Positions 34,609 through 45,670 of a stretch of 64,000 nt of DNA are shown in pieces (position 1 is the stretch's first letter; each line of letters opens with the position of its first letter). A program made the position numbers and the translations under genes. The notes beneath the pieces are model-generated. The model was not told the DNA's origin, searched no databases, and saw only the letters and a list, made by a program, of their open reading frames with translations. This stretch comes from Platycnemis pennipes (Eukaryota > Arthropoda > Insecta > Odonata > Platycnemididae), in the NCBI GenBank assembly GCA_933228895.1, contig OW121846.1, positions 10,075,915-10,139,914 of the forward strand, in the 5' to 3' direction.

Positions 34609-35072
34609 TCAACATAATTTATTTTTCATATACCAATCAGCCAGCTTATAGCAATTTTTTCTCGCACACTGCAGATTATTGTGAGAATGCGACTCGATTA
34701 AACAGTCTTCATTTGTCGCTAATTTCTTAAGTGAAGAACAACCGTACATTTCCAAGTTACCCGCACATATTCCTTTGGAAAGAAGACTAGTCAAGAAGGA
34801 TGTTTTTTGAGCACCTTTGGTGAATAAAAACTGATATTCCTTTGTATATTTAAATAATATACTCTCCAGTTCCGAATAATCTACATCCCCAGAGTACTCA
34901 TTCAAGCCATGATAGTAGTTCTTTAACCAAGACGAGTCTGTCGCGACAGCAATCTTGCTGGCGATTTGAAAAGCCACGTATTGCAACATTTCGTTTGCAC
35001 ATTTATGATAGCCAATTCCTTGACTATGTATCCGCCATCATTTGTGGTCAATCCTTGAAATTCGGTAATGGC
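34609..35072 (-). pseudogene. Polinton orphan gene with Cys/His-rich C-terminus, frameshifted
   Basis: Minus-strand frame starting MSAITEFQGLTTNDGGYIVK near 35072, then, after a frame change around 34930, SSWLKNYYHGLNEYSGDVDY, FLFTKGAQKTSFL and a C-terminus with CLIESH....CARKNCYKLADW. The order (FQG, HGL, KG..K, C..H, CA..N...L..W) resembles a dispersed arthropod family found near mobile-element genes. That is recalled from memory; the biochemical role is unknown. Confidence 0.45.
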
Positions 35073-35229
35073 ACTCATGGTGTTATCTCTCAAACTTACA
35101 AGGTTTTACACTCAATTCCAGAGGTTCAAGAGATTACAAGACACTGATTTGCAGAATTTTACGTCGTGCCAGAGGTCAGAAACATTTCACATGCACACAC
35201 GTAATCAAAGTACAACCAGGTTTACCTTT

Positions 35230-35811
35230 TGATTACCAAACACATCATTCAACATGAGTACTATCTCAAATTCCAGCCTTTCCAGATCATATTCGGTGAT
35301 ATCGCTAGAAAACCCGGTAGCGAGAAATTGTCTGACCTTATCATGCTACCCGAAAATCTCTGCAGAAATAGATGTATCAGATTAGAGAGTTTTAACAGAG
35401 CTTCCCATTCATCAACATTCAGATTAAATGAGCTCTTATATAAAATATTTTTATAGACAAATGACGCTTCCCAAAGTAATTTTCTTAGAGCAAACAATTT
35501 CAGAAGAGTTGATCTTTTAAACCAATATTTAAATTATTACTCACTGATTTTTCCAAGTTTATAACATTAGTCCATTTTCTATGTGAAACAGTAACACTTT
35601 TCTTATTTGTCTGATTAAATTACACTACTGGTTCAAAGTCTCCGCTTATATCATAACCCACACAAACACTTTTCGATTTTACACCATTCAGATAATACAC
35701 TGTTTGCAACAGTAAATTATTGCTGTAACAAGATGATGGGGAAACGGGAGAATATTCAGACAGTCTCTTCCTTTTCACTGGTGGAGACTCCTTCCTCGAC
35801 GACGACAGCAT
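35230..35811 (-). pseudogene. Polinton orphan gene, two repeated W motifs
   Basis: Frame 35811-35620 (Ser/Lys-rich start PPVKRKRLSEYSP, ending GYDISGDFEPVV) is followed in shifted frames by SVTVSHRKWTNVINLEKSV and then FNLNVDEWEALLKLSN (35497-35261). The two segments share a beta-strand-then-W..L pattern, as in PC4-like single-strand DNA-binding folds. That resemblance is weak and is my inference. Frame breaks suggest decay. Confidence 0.35.
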
Positions 35812-36093
35812 AACGACTGATGATCGGTAGGATATTATCTTGCTTAAGAGGGATTAGGTGGAGGAGGGGTAGAGGAACAGTCGCTAAAGCAAGGCTCAAC
35901 TTCTACTTTGAGGCGATAATATTGAACCCATTTAGCGAGGAAATGAGCATCTTGGAGTGCGCACGTACTTTATGACATTGGTTTAGGCAGGAAAAGGCGG
36001 GGAAGGAGCATTTTTCAGGGACAATGGAATTCTTTCTTTACGGAGATGAAGGTACGGTCTGTGAGGTCGGAGAGGAATTCACACTCGGCTTCC

Positions 36094-36415
36094 CTATATG
36101 CATACAGAGGTTGCTCCTTCAATGATGGCCTTCAAGGCGGGTAGAAGCTCCACATGCGAGATGAAACCATGATCGAAGGTGGTCTCCTCACAGTAGAGCG
36201 GGCCATGTAACCGCAGCTTCTCTCCACCAGCGATAAGCTTCCCATGCTTCTGAATACTCCACCAAAACAGACGATTTGAGTCGATATCCACTGCAACCGG
36301 CTGTATCACCCCACCCTTGGAGAAGCACTCCGAAGCGGCAATCTGCATTTCGGGAAGTCTCTCTTTTCAATGAGGTTTCTTCCCTCGGAGTATTGTATTT
36401 ATTCTCGAGCAGCAT
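36094..36415 (-). CDS. Unrecognised short Polinton frames
   Basis: An 84-codon frame (36348-36094) reads DIDSNRLFWWSIQKHGKLIA then LRLHGPLYCEETTFDHG. No family is recognised. It lies downstream of the capsid gene on the same strand. 35812-36093 and 36416-36939 show nothing further. Confidence 0.25.
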
Positions 36416-36939
36416 GCTGAGCCGCAGGATGACACCTCCTTTCAGTCCTCATCTCATTGGAGGTCAAATGAAAGAGCTTCAGTGAGCGACAGTCGTTGAG
36501 ATGTGGTATTGTGTGATGAAATTGTGTGAGGAATATTTGTAGGGTGTATCCTAACGACTGGCTAGCTGCAAAAAGACAACAGTATTCTCCACAAATATCA
36601 GAATGAAAACTTTGATTATGAACCCGATTTTGAGTGCAAGCGAAAGGTTTCAAAAATTTAAAATACCCGGAACGAAAGGCACCAATCCATAAGAGTCAAA
36701 ATATTCTCCTATACCATTGAAAATATATATCATGACCCATAAGAGACCCGGGCAAGTATGAAGGATCTAAGTTCAATACATATTTACGATTTCTAGGAGA
36801 GTGAGGTAGCGGAAGCGTAGACTCCGCAGAATATTTTTAGCGGTTTCAATAACCTATCAATCTGTAAACTATCCATTGCTAGAATAAAAATTTGTGATAA
36901 TGTTCTGGTTTTTATCTATCCCTAGTGAGGCATCTTATT

Positions 36940-37960
36940 CTCCAAATACCAAGAACGTTACGGTTTTTTGCAAATCTTTCTCGAATTACGCCTGTATTCG
37001 CACCACATCCCGATCTCCAAGACTCAAATAATCTTCTTTTCCTGAATCGTCGGGTTTAAGATCGAACACTAGAATGAAATATTCATGCCCAAATATGCCA
37101 TACGTGATTTTATTACATCTATCATAATGCTTTATCCCACTGCCAGAGAATATGGTATCATACGCCAACGCCTAATACTTTTAACTGTTGAAATTACATT
37201 CCAGTCCCACGGAGGAAATCTGAACACCGTTTACAAAGAGTGTAAAATTTTCCAGGGAATAGTGAGAGAGAGCAAATGGATTCTTCTCAACCCTGCCAGT
37301 TATTATCAACCATAGCAAATACTTTCGTGTTAGGTATTCGACCTACGATCGCATTATCAATGCTCAGAATTCGTCCACCGGAAGGAACCATGAAGGATTT
37401 CATTTCCGTACGTTTGTAGTGATATCTAGCATTATTTTTTTTCCAGCATATTACTGTGTGCTACTAATATTGAAAGGTCGATATTGAAATGTTGAACGTT
37501 GAGAGTCGCATCTAGTGTTTTCATTATTCCTCCCACTTCACTCATTAGTTGAAAGGCAGGGTTTGAAATCATAAACCTGATTCCTATATCGACTCGATCT
37601 AGGAACAATTGTGTTTAATTGAACACATCCACATGTAGTTTACCATATAGCTCAACCTCGGCACTGTTCTCGAACCACGGCTTTCGCTTTACGTAACCTG
37701 CATTGTCGTTAGTAGTTTTATTAATATCCTCCCCCGTATCTATTTCCCACCAAACATTCCTCAAATGTGTTTTGCTAGCGTCGACATCATAATTTAACGC
37801 ATTTTCAATATAACTCTTCAGATGATAACTATCCTCCGAGGGAGTGACCAACGTCCCATTGAAATAAACGTTAAACAGTTTAAAGAGGGAGTGAAGTATA
37901 TTGTTCACAACGCCCGTTGTTTTGCATCGCTAGACTTAAAATCTTTCAAGTCCGCCTTAT
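36940..37960 (-). pseudogene. Polinton double jelly-roll major capsid protein, broken
   Basis: The N-terminal piece 37908-37615 gives LFNVYFNGTLVTPSEDSYHL, KSYIENALNYD and NSAEVELYGKLHVDVF, the conserved start of the F54H12.2-like family identified as the Polinton major capsid protein. After stops, shifted frames give VEKNPFALSHYSLENFTLFV near 37300-37230 and YDTIFSGSG..., then HEYFILVFDLKPDDSG and GDRDVVRIQA (37168-36986), the conserved C-terminal half. The region between has lost several internal segments. Full-length relatives are several hundred residues, so this gene is shortened and not translatable. Confidence 0.85.
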
Positions 37961-38245
37961 ACACCTTCACTCTCAGCCTAAAGAATATACTTTTCAAATC
38001 CTTGTAAGCAACACCAGAATCTTTAATCACGAATTCAATCACCGAGCATTATTTTTTCCAGCGATGATATAGGTTTATAGAAAACTAGTCTATTTGATGA
38101 AATATTAGTATGAATGGGTGGATTGGGTTGAAATAAGTCCAAAGAGACCGAACGACCTTCTTCCCTCTTCGCCTTTTCTGCGCATGTCCTTTCTTTTCCC
38201 TGTCCCTAGTTTTTATTTTATTCAATCGTGAACGCTTAACCAGTC

Positions 38246-38548
38246 TCACCCCACCCCCACCATATTTTTTATTTTCTCCTCCGCTTTCCGTTTCAAGTTC
38301 TGGCCCGCCTCGTTTAATATACTGCGCAATATCTCCTTAACTGGCTTAGTTCCCAGATCGCTCAAGGCTGCCACCCCGACACTAACCGCCTCCTTTCCAA
38401 CCGTCTTCAACCCGCTGTAAAAAAGAGATCTGGCAAAACGCCACAAACCAGCAAGAAAACTTCCTATACCCCACCCCTTTTGCACACGATGCGATGCCCG
38501 ATATATTGGCCCATTATTCCCACCTGACTTATTTAGGTAGTAAGCCAA
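38246..38548 (-). CDS. Putative Polinton minor virion protein (adenovirus pX/pVI-like)
   Basis: An intact 100-codon frame: YYLNKSGGNNGPIYRASHRV, then QKGWGIGSFLAGLWRFARSL, then a helical K/E-rich tail (LKRKAEEKIKNM). A glycine-rich lead, an aromatic G.GIGSF..GL.R segment and a GLK.VGKEA helix recur in small proteins beside the capsid gene of Polintons and resemble basic core or minor capsid peptides of adenoviruses. Its position directly upstream of the capsid gene fits. Role assigned by resemblance and context. Confidence 0.6.
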   Translation of the reverse strand: MAYYLNKSGGNNGPIYRASHRVQKGWGIGSFLAGLWRFARSLFYSGLKTVGKEAVSVGVAALSDLGTKPVKEILRSILNEAGQNLKRKAEEKIKNMVGVG

Positions 38549-38899
38549 CTATCGATCCGATACCGGAGCTCGATGATCAATCAACTAATATTACGTCTTT
38601 TTTATAACATGTAATACGACGATGGAAGATTATTCCCCAACGCGGAAAGGAAAAGGTTCCTCTAGTTTATTCGTCATTCGTCGACATCGACACATTCCAC
38701 ATAATTTTTTCGACGGGGAAATATTAAATGGGATTAAATATTTGATGTTTGCAATCCTCCATGTTCAGGGTACGTAAATATCGACCGAGGGATCCCCCAC
38801 AAATTGAGGCATAATTATGTCCGTAAAAACGTAAACGTTTTTGGAAAGAAGATTTCTCTCTTAGTACCAGGTATTCAGATTTAATGTTCTTGAAATTCT

Positions 38900-39470
38900 T
38901 TATGAAATCCCCCGCAAGTGTTGATGAAGATGAATCCCACTGATAGAAACGGAGAAGAATACTGATAATATCGGAATATCATGTTTTATTTCAGCCTGTT
39001 GTGCACCGTTGAAACCTTTAATCGATTTATCGAATAATTCCTTGAACGAATTATATTTTCCCGGCTTTAACGTATACTTCCCATCATCCGTAATAATTTG
39101 CACCGAGTTTGGTGATAATCTCTCATGTATACCACCCTTTTTATCATTCGAGGTCATTCCTTCTACGCATATCATTACATCATTTGCTATGTCAAACCTT
39201 CTCTTCCCGGTCATCTCATAAAATGATGGTTCGAAAGTAAAAGCTATGTTTCGTACCTACCATTTGGAACGATGAAGAACGAACATCCTTCAACTTTACT
39301 AACAATATCTTTATCCTCAGGCCCACCGTATTCACCCCGGACCCCACCCTCCTCGTTCCGAGTCCTGTTGTCCTTGGTTGCAGAATGAGTCCTGATTTCT
39401 CTCAAAACGCACTGTCTAGCGTTATCCTTTCCTCCCTCAATTGGAGGAATAGAAATTTCAGCCTAACCAA
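38900..39470 (-). CDS. Polinton gene of unknown function, candidate minor capsid
   Basis: Frame 39214-38900 encodes RRFDIANDVMICVEGMTSND, ERLSPNSVQIITDDGKYTL and FKELFDKSIKGFN. It is preceded, with a break near 39230, by an open stretch from about 39470 (EISIPPIEGGKDNARQCVLR...). It sits between integrase and capsid genes, where Polintons often keep the penton-like minor capsid protein, but I see no decisive motif. Confidence 0.4.
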
Positions 39471-39589
39471 CACACTATTTAACATTCTTAATATCTACAA
39501 GATGAGATAATTTTATACGGAAATGCGAGATCGTGTTGTGAGGAAAATATTCGCGAGAGCTATCGCTAGGTAGCGTTATATAAAATTCA

Positions 39590-40515
39590 TTCATATTTTA
39601 CGCACCGAAGAAGCGGGGACCCATGAATGAAATGATTTTGTGTACCCTTGCCACTTTACAAAATACTCTAAATCACCAGCCCATCCCCAAAGTTTTAAAA
39701 TGTTTTCAATTTGGTATTCCGTATCAGGGCAAAGGTTAACCCTCGCTAACTCTTGGTCATAGGTCTTGGTCAACCCTTTATATCCTCACCATTAAGATCT
39801 TTCAGCTTGTACGTAGGTATCTTTCTCGACCATTTCACACCCTTCACTTTAAATATTTCGTTGGTGTAATTAGGCGCACATCCTTTCGCAAATGAGAGTC
39901 GATCTTTACTGATTCTGACGTGATCCCTTTCTTTAAATTTAACCTTTTTCAAATTTTAAAAGGTTTCCTTGGGCGACTAGCGATTGAAAATGATTTCTCC
40001 CATTCACTTCAACAGGTTTAACTCCTAAGTTGGAATTCAAGCTATTATTGTAACTATTCACCAATTTGGAAGCGTATTTGTGCGTCGAATATCTTGTAAA
40101 ATACTTGCACATTTTCGATTTTAGAGTGCGATTGAAACATTCAACGAGACTGGCCCTTATGTCTGGATTGTTTGCGCTGTAAAACTTTACACCGCGATTC
40201 GAGAGAAAAGTTTTGAATTTACTATTTACAAATTCACCACTCATATCACTTTTCAGCGGTTTTCTTTCGCGAAAAATATCATTAAACGCCTCGACTACCT
40301 CCTGGCTTTTTTTCGTAACGCTCTCGCCCACGTATGCCTCGAAAATAAATCAATCACCGTCAAAATATAACAATATCCTCTGTTATTTTTTCCAAACTTC
40401 GCATATCGTTCAGATCACATATCTAGGATTTATTAATGCATGATACGTAGTGACGATTTCTACGGAATTTCCTCCCCATCGGTCTGTGACTTGTGTATGC
40501 ATCTTGAGAATTTAG
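39590..40515 (-). pseudogene. Polinton retroviral-type integrase with C-terminal chromodomain
   Basis: In consecutive frames: GRKFRRNRHYVSCIN (zinc-region end), DLNDM with the first catalytic Asp, NNRGYCYILTVIDLFSR, then FRERKPLKSDMSGEFVNSKF with the second Asp, and DIRASLVECFNRTLKSKM with the catalytic Glu. The C-terminus (39952-39770) has the FKERDHVRISK segment, and 39773-39591 has a chromodomain (YQIENILKLWG..., LEYFVKWQGY, HSWVPASSV). All three catalytic acids survive, but at least two frameshifts and two stops break the frame. Integrase inserts the element DNA and makes the 6-bp duplication. Confidence 0.88.
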
Positions 40516-40770
40516 CCACTAGCGTATCGTCGCGTATCGAAATCCCAGTCGCTTGTTGTAGTTTTTTTCGGCAGATGAAAAACCTGCAGAATGTTCTGGA
40601 TAATTGGACACCCTCTCGATTATATCGTAATCCACTATTCTCCGAATTCTTTCGGTTTCCTTGGTCGACTGCTCCGTCTCAGTTTTGCTCTTGGCGACTT
40701 CTCTTTGTCGCTTTGTTCTGACCTCTTTCCCATCTTCCCTTTAACTGTTTCGATAGATTTTCCACCGCGT

Positions 40771-41127
40771 CTAGTCTTCCATTATACGTTCCCATGTCTT
40801 ATCCAAATCAGCATTCGCTAGTTTCACATCAGAACCCGATTTCCTCAGTAAACGAGTCTCCTCCGCCTCACTGTCGTGTGACCTTCTATATGACTGGCTC
40901 TGACCCAATGGTTTCACTACCTGAATATGAATGGGTGATTTAATGTGGGAAACTGTGTTCAGATATTTATCCAGCACGCGCGTGTACATGTGCCACTTGT
41001 CTATGTCCTTCACAGCTCTTTTGATCAAGACGGCTTTCATTTCAACATCTAATGCATTCAATCTCCTCTTCATTCGACCTCGCTCTAAGGCCTCAGGGAC
41101 GACTACGAGCATTTTATGCAAACTCAT
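40771..41127 (-). CDS. Small conserved Polinton protein upstream of integrase
   Basis: A 118-codon frame starting MSLHKMLVVVPEALERGRMK, with LDVEMKAVLIKRAVKDIDKW and YTRVLDKYLN. The LD.EM..IL.....KW..Y..VL.+YL pattern is familiar from the gene next to integrase in animal Polintons; its function is unknown. 40516-40770 carries its decayed C-terminal part. Confidence 0.5.
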   Translation of the reverse strand: MSLHKMLVVVPEALERGRMKRRLNALDVEMKAVLIKRAVKDIDKWHMYTRVLDKYLNTVSHIKSPIHIQVVKPLGQSQSYRRSHDSEAEETRLLRKSGSDVKLANADLDKTWERIMED

Positions 41128-41149
41128 TTCCCGCCAATGAGTCTACCAA

Positions 41150-41430
41150 CGACACCACTTCAAATCGATCCCGGTAGGATTGGGAAAAAGCCTCCTTTTT
41201 GTATGAGAATCGCGCGTTTTTTATGCTTGTGCCACACGAGGCCAAGTCTCTGTAAGTATATCGATGCTAGAATAGTTTTCGCTTTAGGGTATTGTTTACC
41301 TTGTGTCTACGTTTAAGCATATTCAGACAAGAGTCAGAGATGGCTTTAATCAACTCCGCACGCGAATCTTTTACTATAGCTGAACGGAACTTTGGTTTGG
41401 CAGATATTAGGACGTGCAGCAAATTATTAT
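41150..41430 (-). pseudogene. Small conserved Polinton protein (KRK..IQKGGF type), frameshifted
   Basis: Frame from 41430 reads LLHVLISAKPKFRSAIVKDS, LIKAISDSCLNMLKRRHKV and TLKRKLF to a TAG. Another frame then gives KKRAILIQKGGFFPILPG. Together these match the pattern AKPK.R.AI, I...CLN.LKG, KRKL, KR..L.QKGGFL of a short conserved Polinton gene. Dead by one stop plus a shift. Confidence 0.6.
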
Positions 41431-41459
41431 TGTTCCCCAACCTTTTCTTTATGCATGGG

Positions 41460-42150
41460 TATGTAGATTACTGTGGTCTTGTCTTCAGGAAAGATTATTG
41501 TGGGGAATCTAAACCTTTCGTCCGTGTCCTGCCCGAGGTCTAGGACCAAATAACCAAATGGCTCTTGCGTCACATCTTTGTGTACCCTTTCCAATTCCTG
41601 TGATTATTCAGGATGCACCTGCCGACCCAATTGCAAAAAGTGTAGCTGACCTCTAGGATTTTTAAATTTTACTATGTACTTGTATATGAATTTGGGTATA
41701 TATTTCTCGCTTGCGGGCTCTGATAGAATATGTTTTGCGTGACTAAGAAAACGGAAATGTTAAGATGATGACTTCCTCTTGTGAACAATTTGCATACGTC
41801 TTTACTGTACGCTCCCACTCATTAGATCATCTAGAATATGCAGCGTTGGCACACCTACGAATTTCTCGAAAAGGGTTATTTCGTTTCGAAATTGAATTGG
41901 TGTACTTGAACGTATTCTTGGTTCACTTCCTTGACTGCAGCACCATACAATCTCATGTATTGGACTATCGATCATGCACCGGAAATTTTCCTAGAATTTC
42001 GCCACGAAAGTGGTTTTTCCACACCCTGACGGTCCTGCTCAGATGCAAGTAAAAGGATGTTTCCAGACCAATCTCATGATTGGTACTGGTCTCATTATAG
42101 CCTCTAATGGGCATTTGTAAGTATCAAACTTCTTCGTTACCAAACTCCCC
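41460..42150 (-). pseudogene. Polinton packaging ATPase (FtsK/HerA/A32 type), broken
   Basis: Starts with PIMRLVWKHPFTCI. After one TGA comes the Walker A loop AGPSGCGKTTFVAKF (about 42035-41990), then in shifted frames the Walker B strand LHILDDLMSG (about 41840). Next is FTRGSHHLNISVFLVTQNIF, then YKYIVKFKNPRGQLHFLQLG, RQVHP, and a C-terminus EPFGYLVLDLGQDTDERFRF. This is the full motif order of the DNA-packaging ATPase of Polintons and related viruses. Stops and frame changes make it non-functional. Confidence 0.85.
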
Positions 42151-42159
42151 ATGATGAGT

Positions 42160-43290
42160 TCTCTTCTTCGGAATTTTGTGAAGACCCCAAGCCAGGATGT
42201 TGATACCGTCCTCGAAAATATATTATTTGTCATCGCTTGCGTAGAACGTGACTTTTTTCATTTTTACCGTGTACAATTCATGTTTTTTACTTTGAAAGAC
42301 TGACCTTCCTAATTCTGTGGAATTTTCGAGTAGGCAATGGTGGTTGTCATCCAATTTTAAACATTTCTGTTTGACCGATATCGTTATACCCTTGGCTTTC
42401 TTTTTTTCCTTTCCTCCCGCGACTTTGAACGAATATGGGTTGCTTCTGAGATCTACAAATTGAGTCATAATTTTACCATTACACCTGTCTTTAAATTTCC
42501 CTATGACTTTTTATCATATTAACAAAGGTGAATCTTTGGGTAGTTTGATGTGTCAAACACATACAGGTTGCTTCATATGTCATGATTGATGTCATTTGTG
42601 CTAATTTCGTAAATTAGAAATTCGGTATCTTTATTGGCAAGGGAGATGTTCTTACCGTGTTTTGGTAACATTATATGATAATGGAAATTTTATATAAACG
42701 TACACCTATCTATATCGGTTTGTTCATGTTGATGGAGTTATTTCTGAGATGAACGGCCAAAAGATACTCATTGAAAATCGTTGTCCAAAAATGTAGATTT
42801 ATTGATTAACTTTTGTAATATTTTTGTCCGTCACTAATGACATGTTAATTCTTTTGCGAATATTATCCATTATCTTGCCAATTACGAAATTATTCATGAG
42901 TTTGTAGAAGTCTTTTTGGAAGTCATTAGCGGGTAATTGTCTTCGATTAGTGTTCCAGTTAATATATGCCGTTGAACAAGGTAATTGACTAAATTCAATA
43001 ACTACTTTTACCTCTTTTATAACAAGTCCAGGAGAAAGAGTCTGCCCGAGGTTGACATAATGAATAACAATTTATTTCGACCCTCGAGCGTTGTAACTCC
43101 TTTTTGTTTTCCACCGGGTGGGGTTTGGTTTTCCGGACATAGGGATTAATCCGAATGACTACCGTGGAGAGGCTGCAGATGCTCGAGATCAACCTCCAGA
43201 ATGTATCCCTTTTCGTTTTCATCTGAAATTTTAGTGACCTCAAAATTAAACACTTTCGCTCCCAAGCACTTTTCCCGTGTACATGTCCAA
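42160..43290 (-). pseudogene. Polinton DNA polymerase B, C-terminal half
   Basis: Continues the polymerase interrupted at 46.8 kb. Recognisable in order: EKGYILEVDLEHLQPLH (palm), HYVNLGQTLSPGLVIKEVKV, FQKDFYKLMNNFVIGKIMDN (motif B; normally KLMNNSVFGKTMEN), then the motif C position DTEFLIYEIST where DTDSL is expected, so the second catalytic Asp is replaced. The C-terminal region has KVIGKFKD, MTQFVDLRSNPYSFKVAGGK and SKKHELYTVKMKKVTFYASD, then, past a stop, EDGINILAWG. Several frames are needed. Confidence 0.82.
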
Positions 43291-44005
43291 AAAAACCAGC
43301 CCTTTTTAATAAGAATTTTCTCTCTTCTTTAAAAAATTCTATCTTCTTTTATAGTCTTATCTTATAGTCTTTATTTTACCACATATTAACATGAAAAAAA
43401 TACAATTGTGAATAAATGTTGGCTGTTTACATCTACAATTTTATTTTTCCTCATTCTTCTTTAGTTTTGTTATAAAAAAATAAAAAAATATTTTTTAAAT
43501 TTTTTTATAAATAAATTTATTTAAAAGCTTACTCAGTAAACCTTGGTTATTAGAAGCAACTTTAAAGTATGTATTTATGTAGTACAATTTATTATTAATA
43601 AGTTGGCTTAATTTTGTTCATATTATTCCATAGGTTATGGTATAAAAAATATATATAATATACCTCTACACTAGCGCTATTGAGGCCTGATCTCGCTGTG
43701 TAACTTATGAAATTGTCCAAATGTTTAATTTTGTGAATGGCAAAATGAATATGATAAACAACATATAATACGCAGTAAATATAACAAAATACATCTTTTT
43801 AGTTAACATATTAGTTATATAACCATAAATAATTGGATTGCCAGAGAATATGTATTGAAGTTTGTAAAATGTTGACGGATAACATGCAGCATGAAAACAA
43901 CTGCTTTTACAGCACATTTCTCGGAAGTATTTTCCGTGTCAATTAGGAGGTTAGTTGCACTTATGATCTTCACATATCACATATAAATGTAAAATTGTGA
44001 GCTAC
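43291..44005. other. AT-rich inserted DNA between polymerase half and piggyBac gene
   Basis: 43380-43680 is very AT-rich with runs of A and T. It belongs to the DNA inserted in the polymerase gene; its exact left terminus was not found. Confidence 0.4.
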
Positions 44006-45670
44006 TCACTGCCTTTGGGGCAAGCACTTATGTTTAGCTAAGCACTCGCCGTGCAATCCCCGGTTGCATCGGACGCACACTGTCCTGGATCTTCTCCTCT
44101 GTTCCTTTCTTCTACATACACAGCATCTGGACTCTTTACGGCCTCCCAATTTCCTAATTCCTGGTGAACCACGTCTACTCCCTCTGGACTCATCCCTATT
44201 CCTCAACCATTCTGTCCCTAACACTTCTATCACATTTGTTGTGTATAAAAGTCTCGAAAGAGGTTTTACGGGTTCACTAAAATTTTCTTTGTATAAGATG
44301 TAGGTATTCAACACCATCCTTCCAATAATATGGAATGCTACCTTTTTCCAATATTTTAATGTTTTCCTTACATCTAAATATGTGTACAACATCATGTCTG
44401 ATGTGTCCACTCCTCCCATGAACTTGTTGTATTCTAATATTATTCATGGCTTTATATTTTTTTTTCTCCCGGCCTCGCCTTACTCTCGTAACTTCTCTAT
44501 CCTCTGCTATTGACTTGCTCGAAAGGAGCATCACCGGTCCTTTTTGGGAACTTTTTTTCCCTGAATTCACATCCTATGACACATCCAGCACGGCAATAAA
44601 CCTTCTCACCGACGGAAAACTTCTTCTTGAAAAGTTCTGGTTGACATTTCCGATTTTTCCTGACAGTGCCTGTAATATACGTGCCAATTTCATAAAGAGT
44701 ATTCACCAGTGGAATTGACATGAATAAATTGTCCACAAAAACATGTTAGCCCTTAGGCAAATAATTATTCACTCCAAGAAGTTTCATCACCACCGTTTAT
44801 CCCAGTCCATGTTCCTTTATCTCCAATCTTTCTTCCTCTCTTGCCCTACCTTTATACGTTAAGAATCCCAGGCAATAATTGGGCACCGCATCGCAAAGCA
44901 TCCAAAATTTGATTCCCCAGTGCTTATTTGGAAGGTACTGTAGCAAACTTGAACGGTTTTAAGTCCCTACTAGACTTTCATCCACGCTTAGTTCCTCGTG
45001 AGGGGTATAATGGTATTTAAATAAATACTCTATTTTCATGATCTAAAAGGGTTTGGTACCGGATTTATGGGTTATAACCGGGATCATTGCGTGTTTTACA
45101 CTTTTCAGAGTCTACCAAATGAAAAAATCTCAAAATTTGCTGAAAACGATTCCTTGGAAACATTTTTCCAAACTAAGGAGTACTTTCGGATGTCGATTAC
45201 GACCAGTACGAAGCAATGGTAGGTTTCCGGATTATTCCCATGCTCAAAATACATGCCAAGAATCCTTTAATTTCTGCAGATGAAATATTTTCCCACTTCA
45301 CTGATGGTGATGATTTTCCAGACTGAGAGGAGATGTACTGTTGGGCGTAGCGATTAGTTTCAGTAACAAAGAGAGTAATGAGAAAATCTGTAAAAAATAG
45401 TTGAAAATATTGAATCGGAGGAGAGTTACGGGGAGGCACACGCTTGGGGCCGGTTATTTCCAGGAAATGGTAACGTGTGGGAGTTGATTCTTCTGGTGGC
45501 ACTACTTCCCTCCATTCTCCATTTTCTAAATTACAATTGTCTTCATTACTGCACTGCTCATCAAAAGGCTGCAATGAAAGTTGATCTTCATCACTGTCAT
45601 TCCCCGTCTCACTGTCACTTTCAAAGAAATCAGTCACACTTTCATCGGATGAATCGTCTAATATATTCAA
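44006..45670 (-). mobile_element. piggyBac-family transposase, decayed, inserted in the Polinton
   Basis: The N-terminus (45670-45197) is acidic (DDSSDESVTDFFESDSETGN), followed by the family start of DDE_Tnp_1_7 (ISSAEIKGFLACILSMGIIR). Frame shifts lead to HEELSVDESLVG (first catalytic Asp), HVFVDNLFMSIPLVN (second) and GGVDTSDMMLYTYLDVRKTL (third). The C-terminus is a Cys-rich zinc domain (CCVCRRKEQ..., VRCNRGLHGECLAKHKC) typical of piggyBac. Several stops and shifts (for example after LVGT) show that it is inactive. Located between the two halves of the Polinton polymerase. Confidence 0.88.

Noticed and set aside
36094..36415. Polinton cysteine protease
   Set aside because: No catalytic His-Trp...Cys pattern is visible here or elsewhere in the element.
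42995..43243. 82-codon minus-strand frame as a separate gene
   Set aside because: It overlaps the polymerase C-terminal half in a different frame; the polymerase motifs lie in the neighbouring frame.
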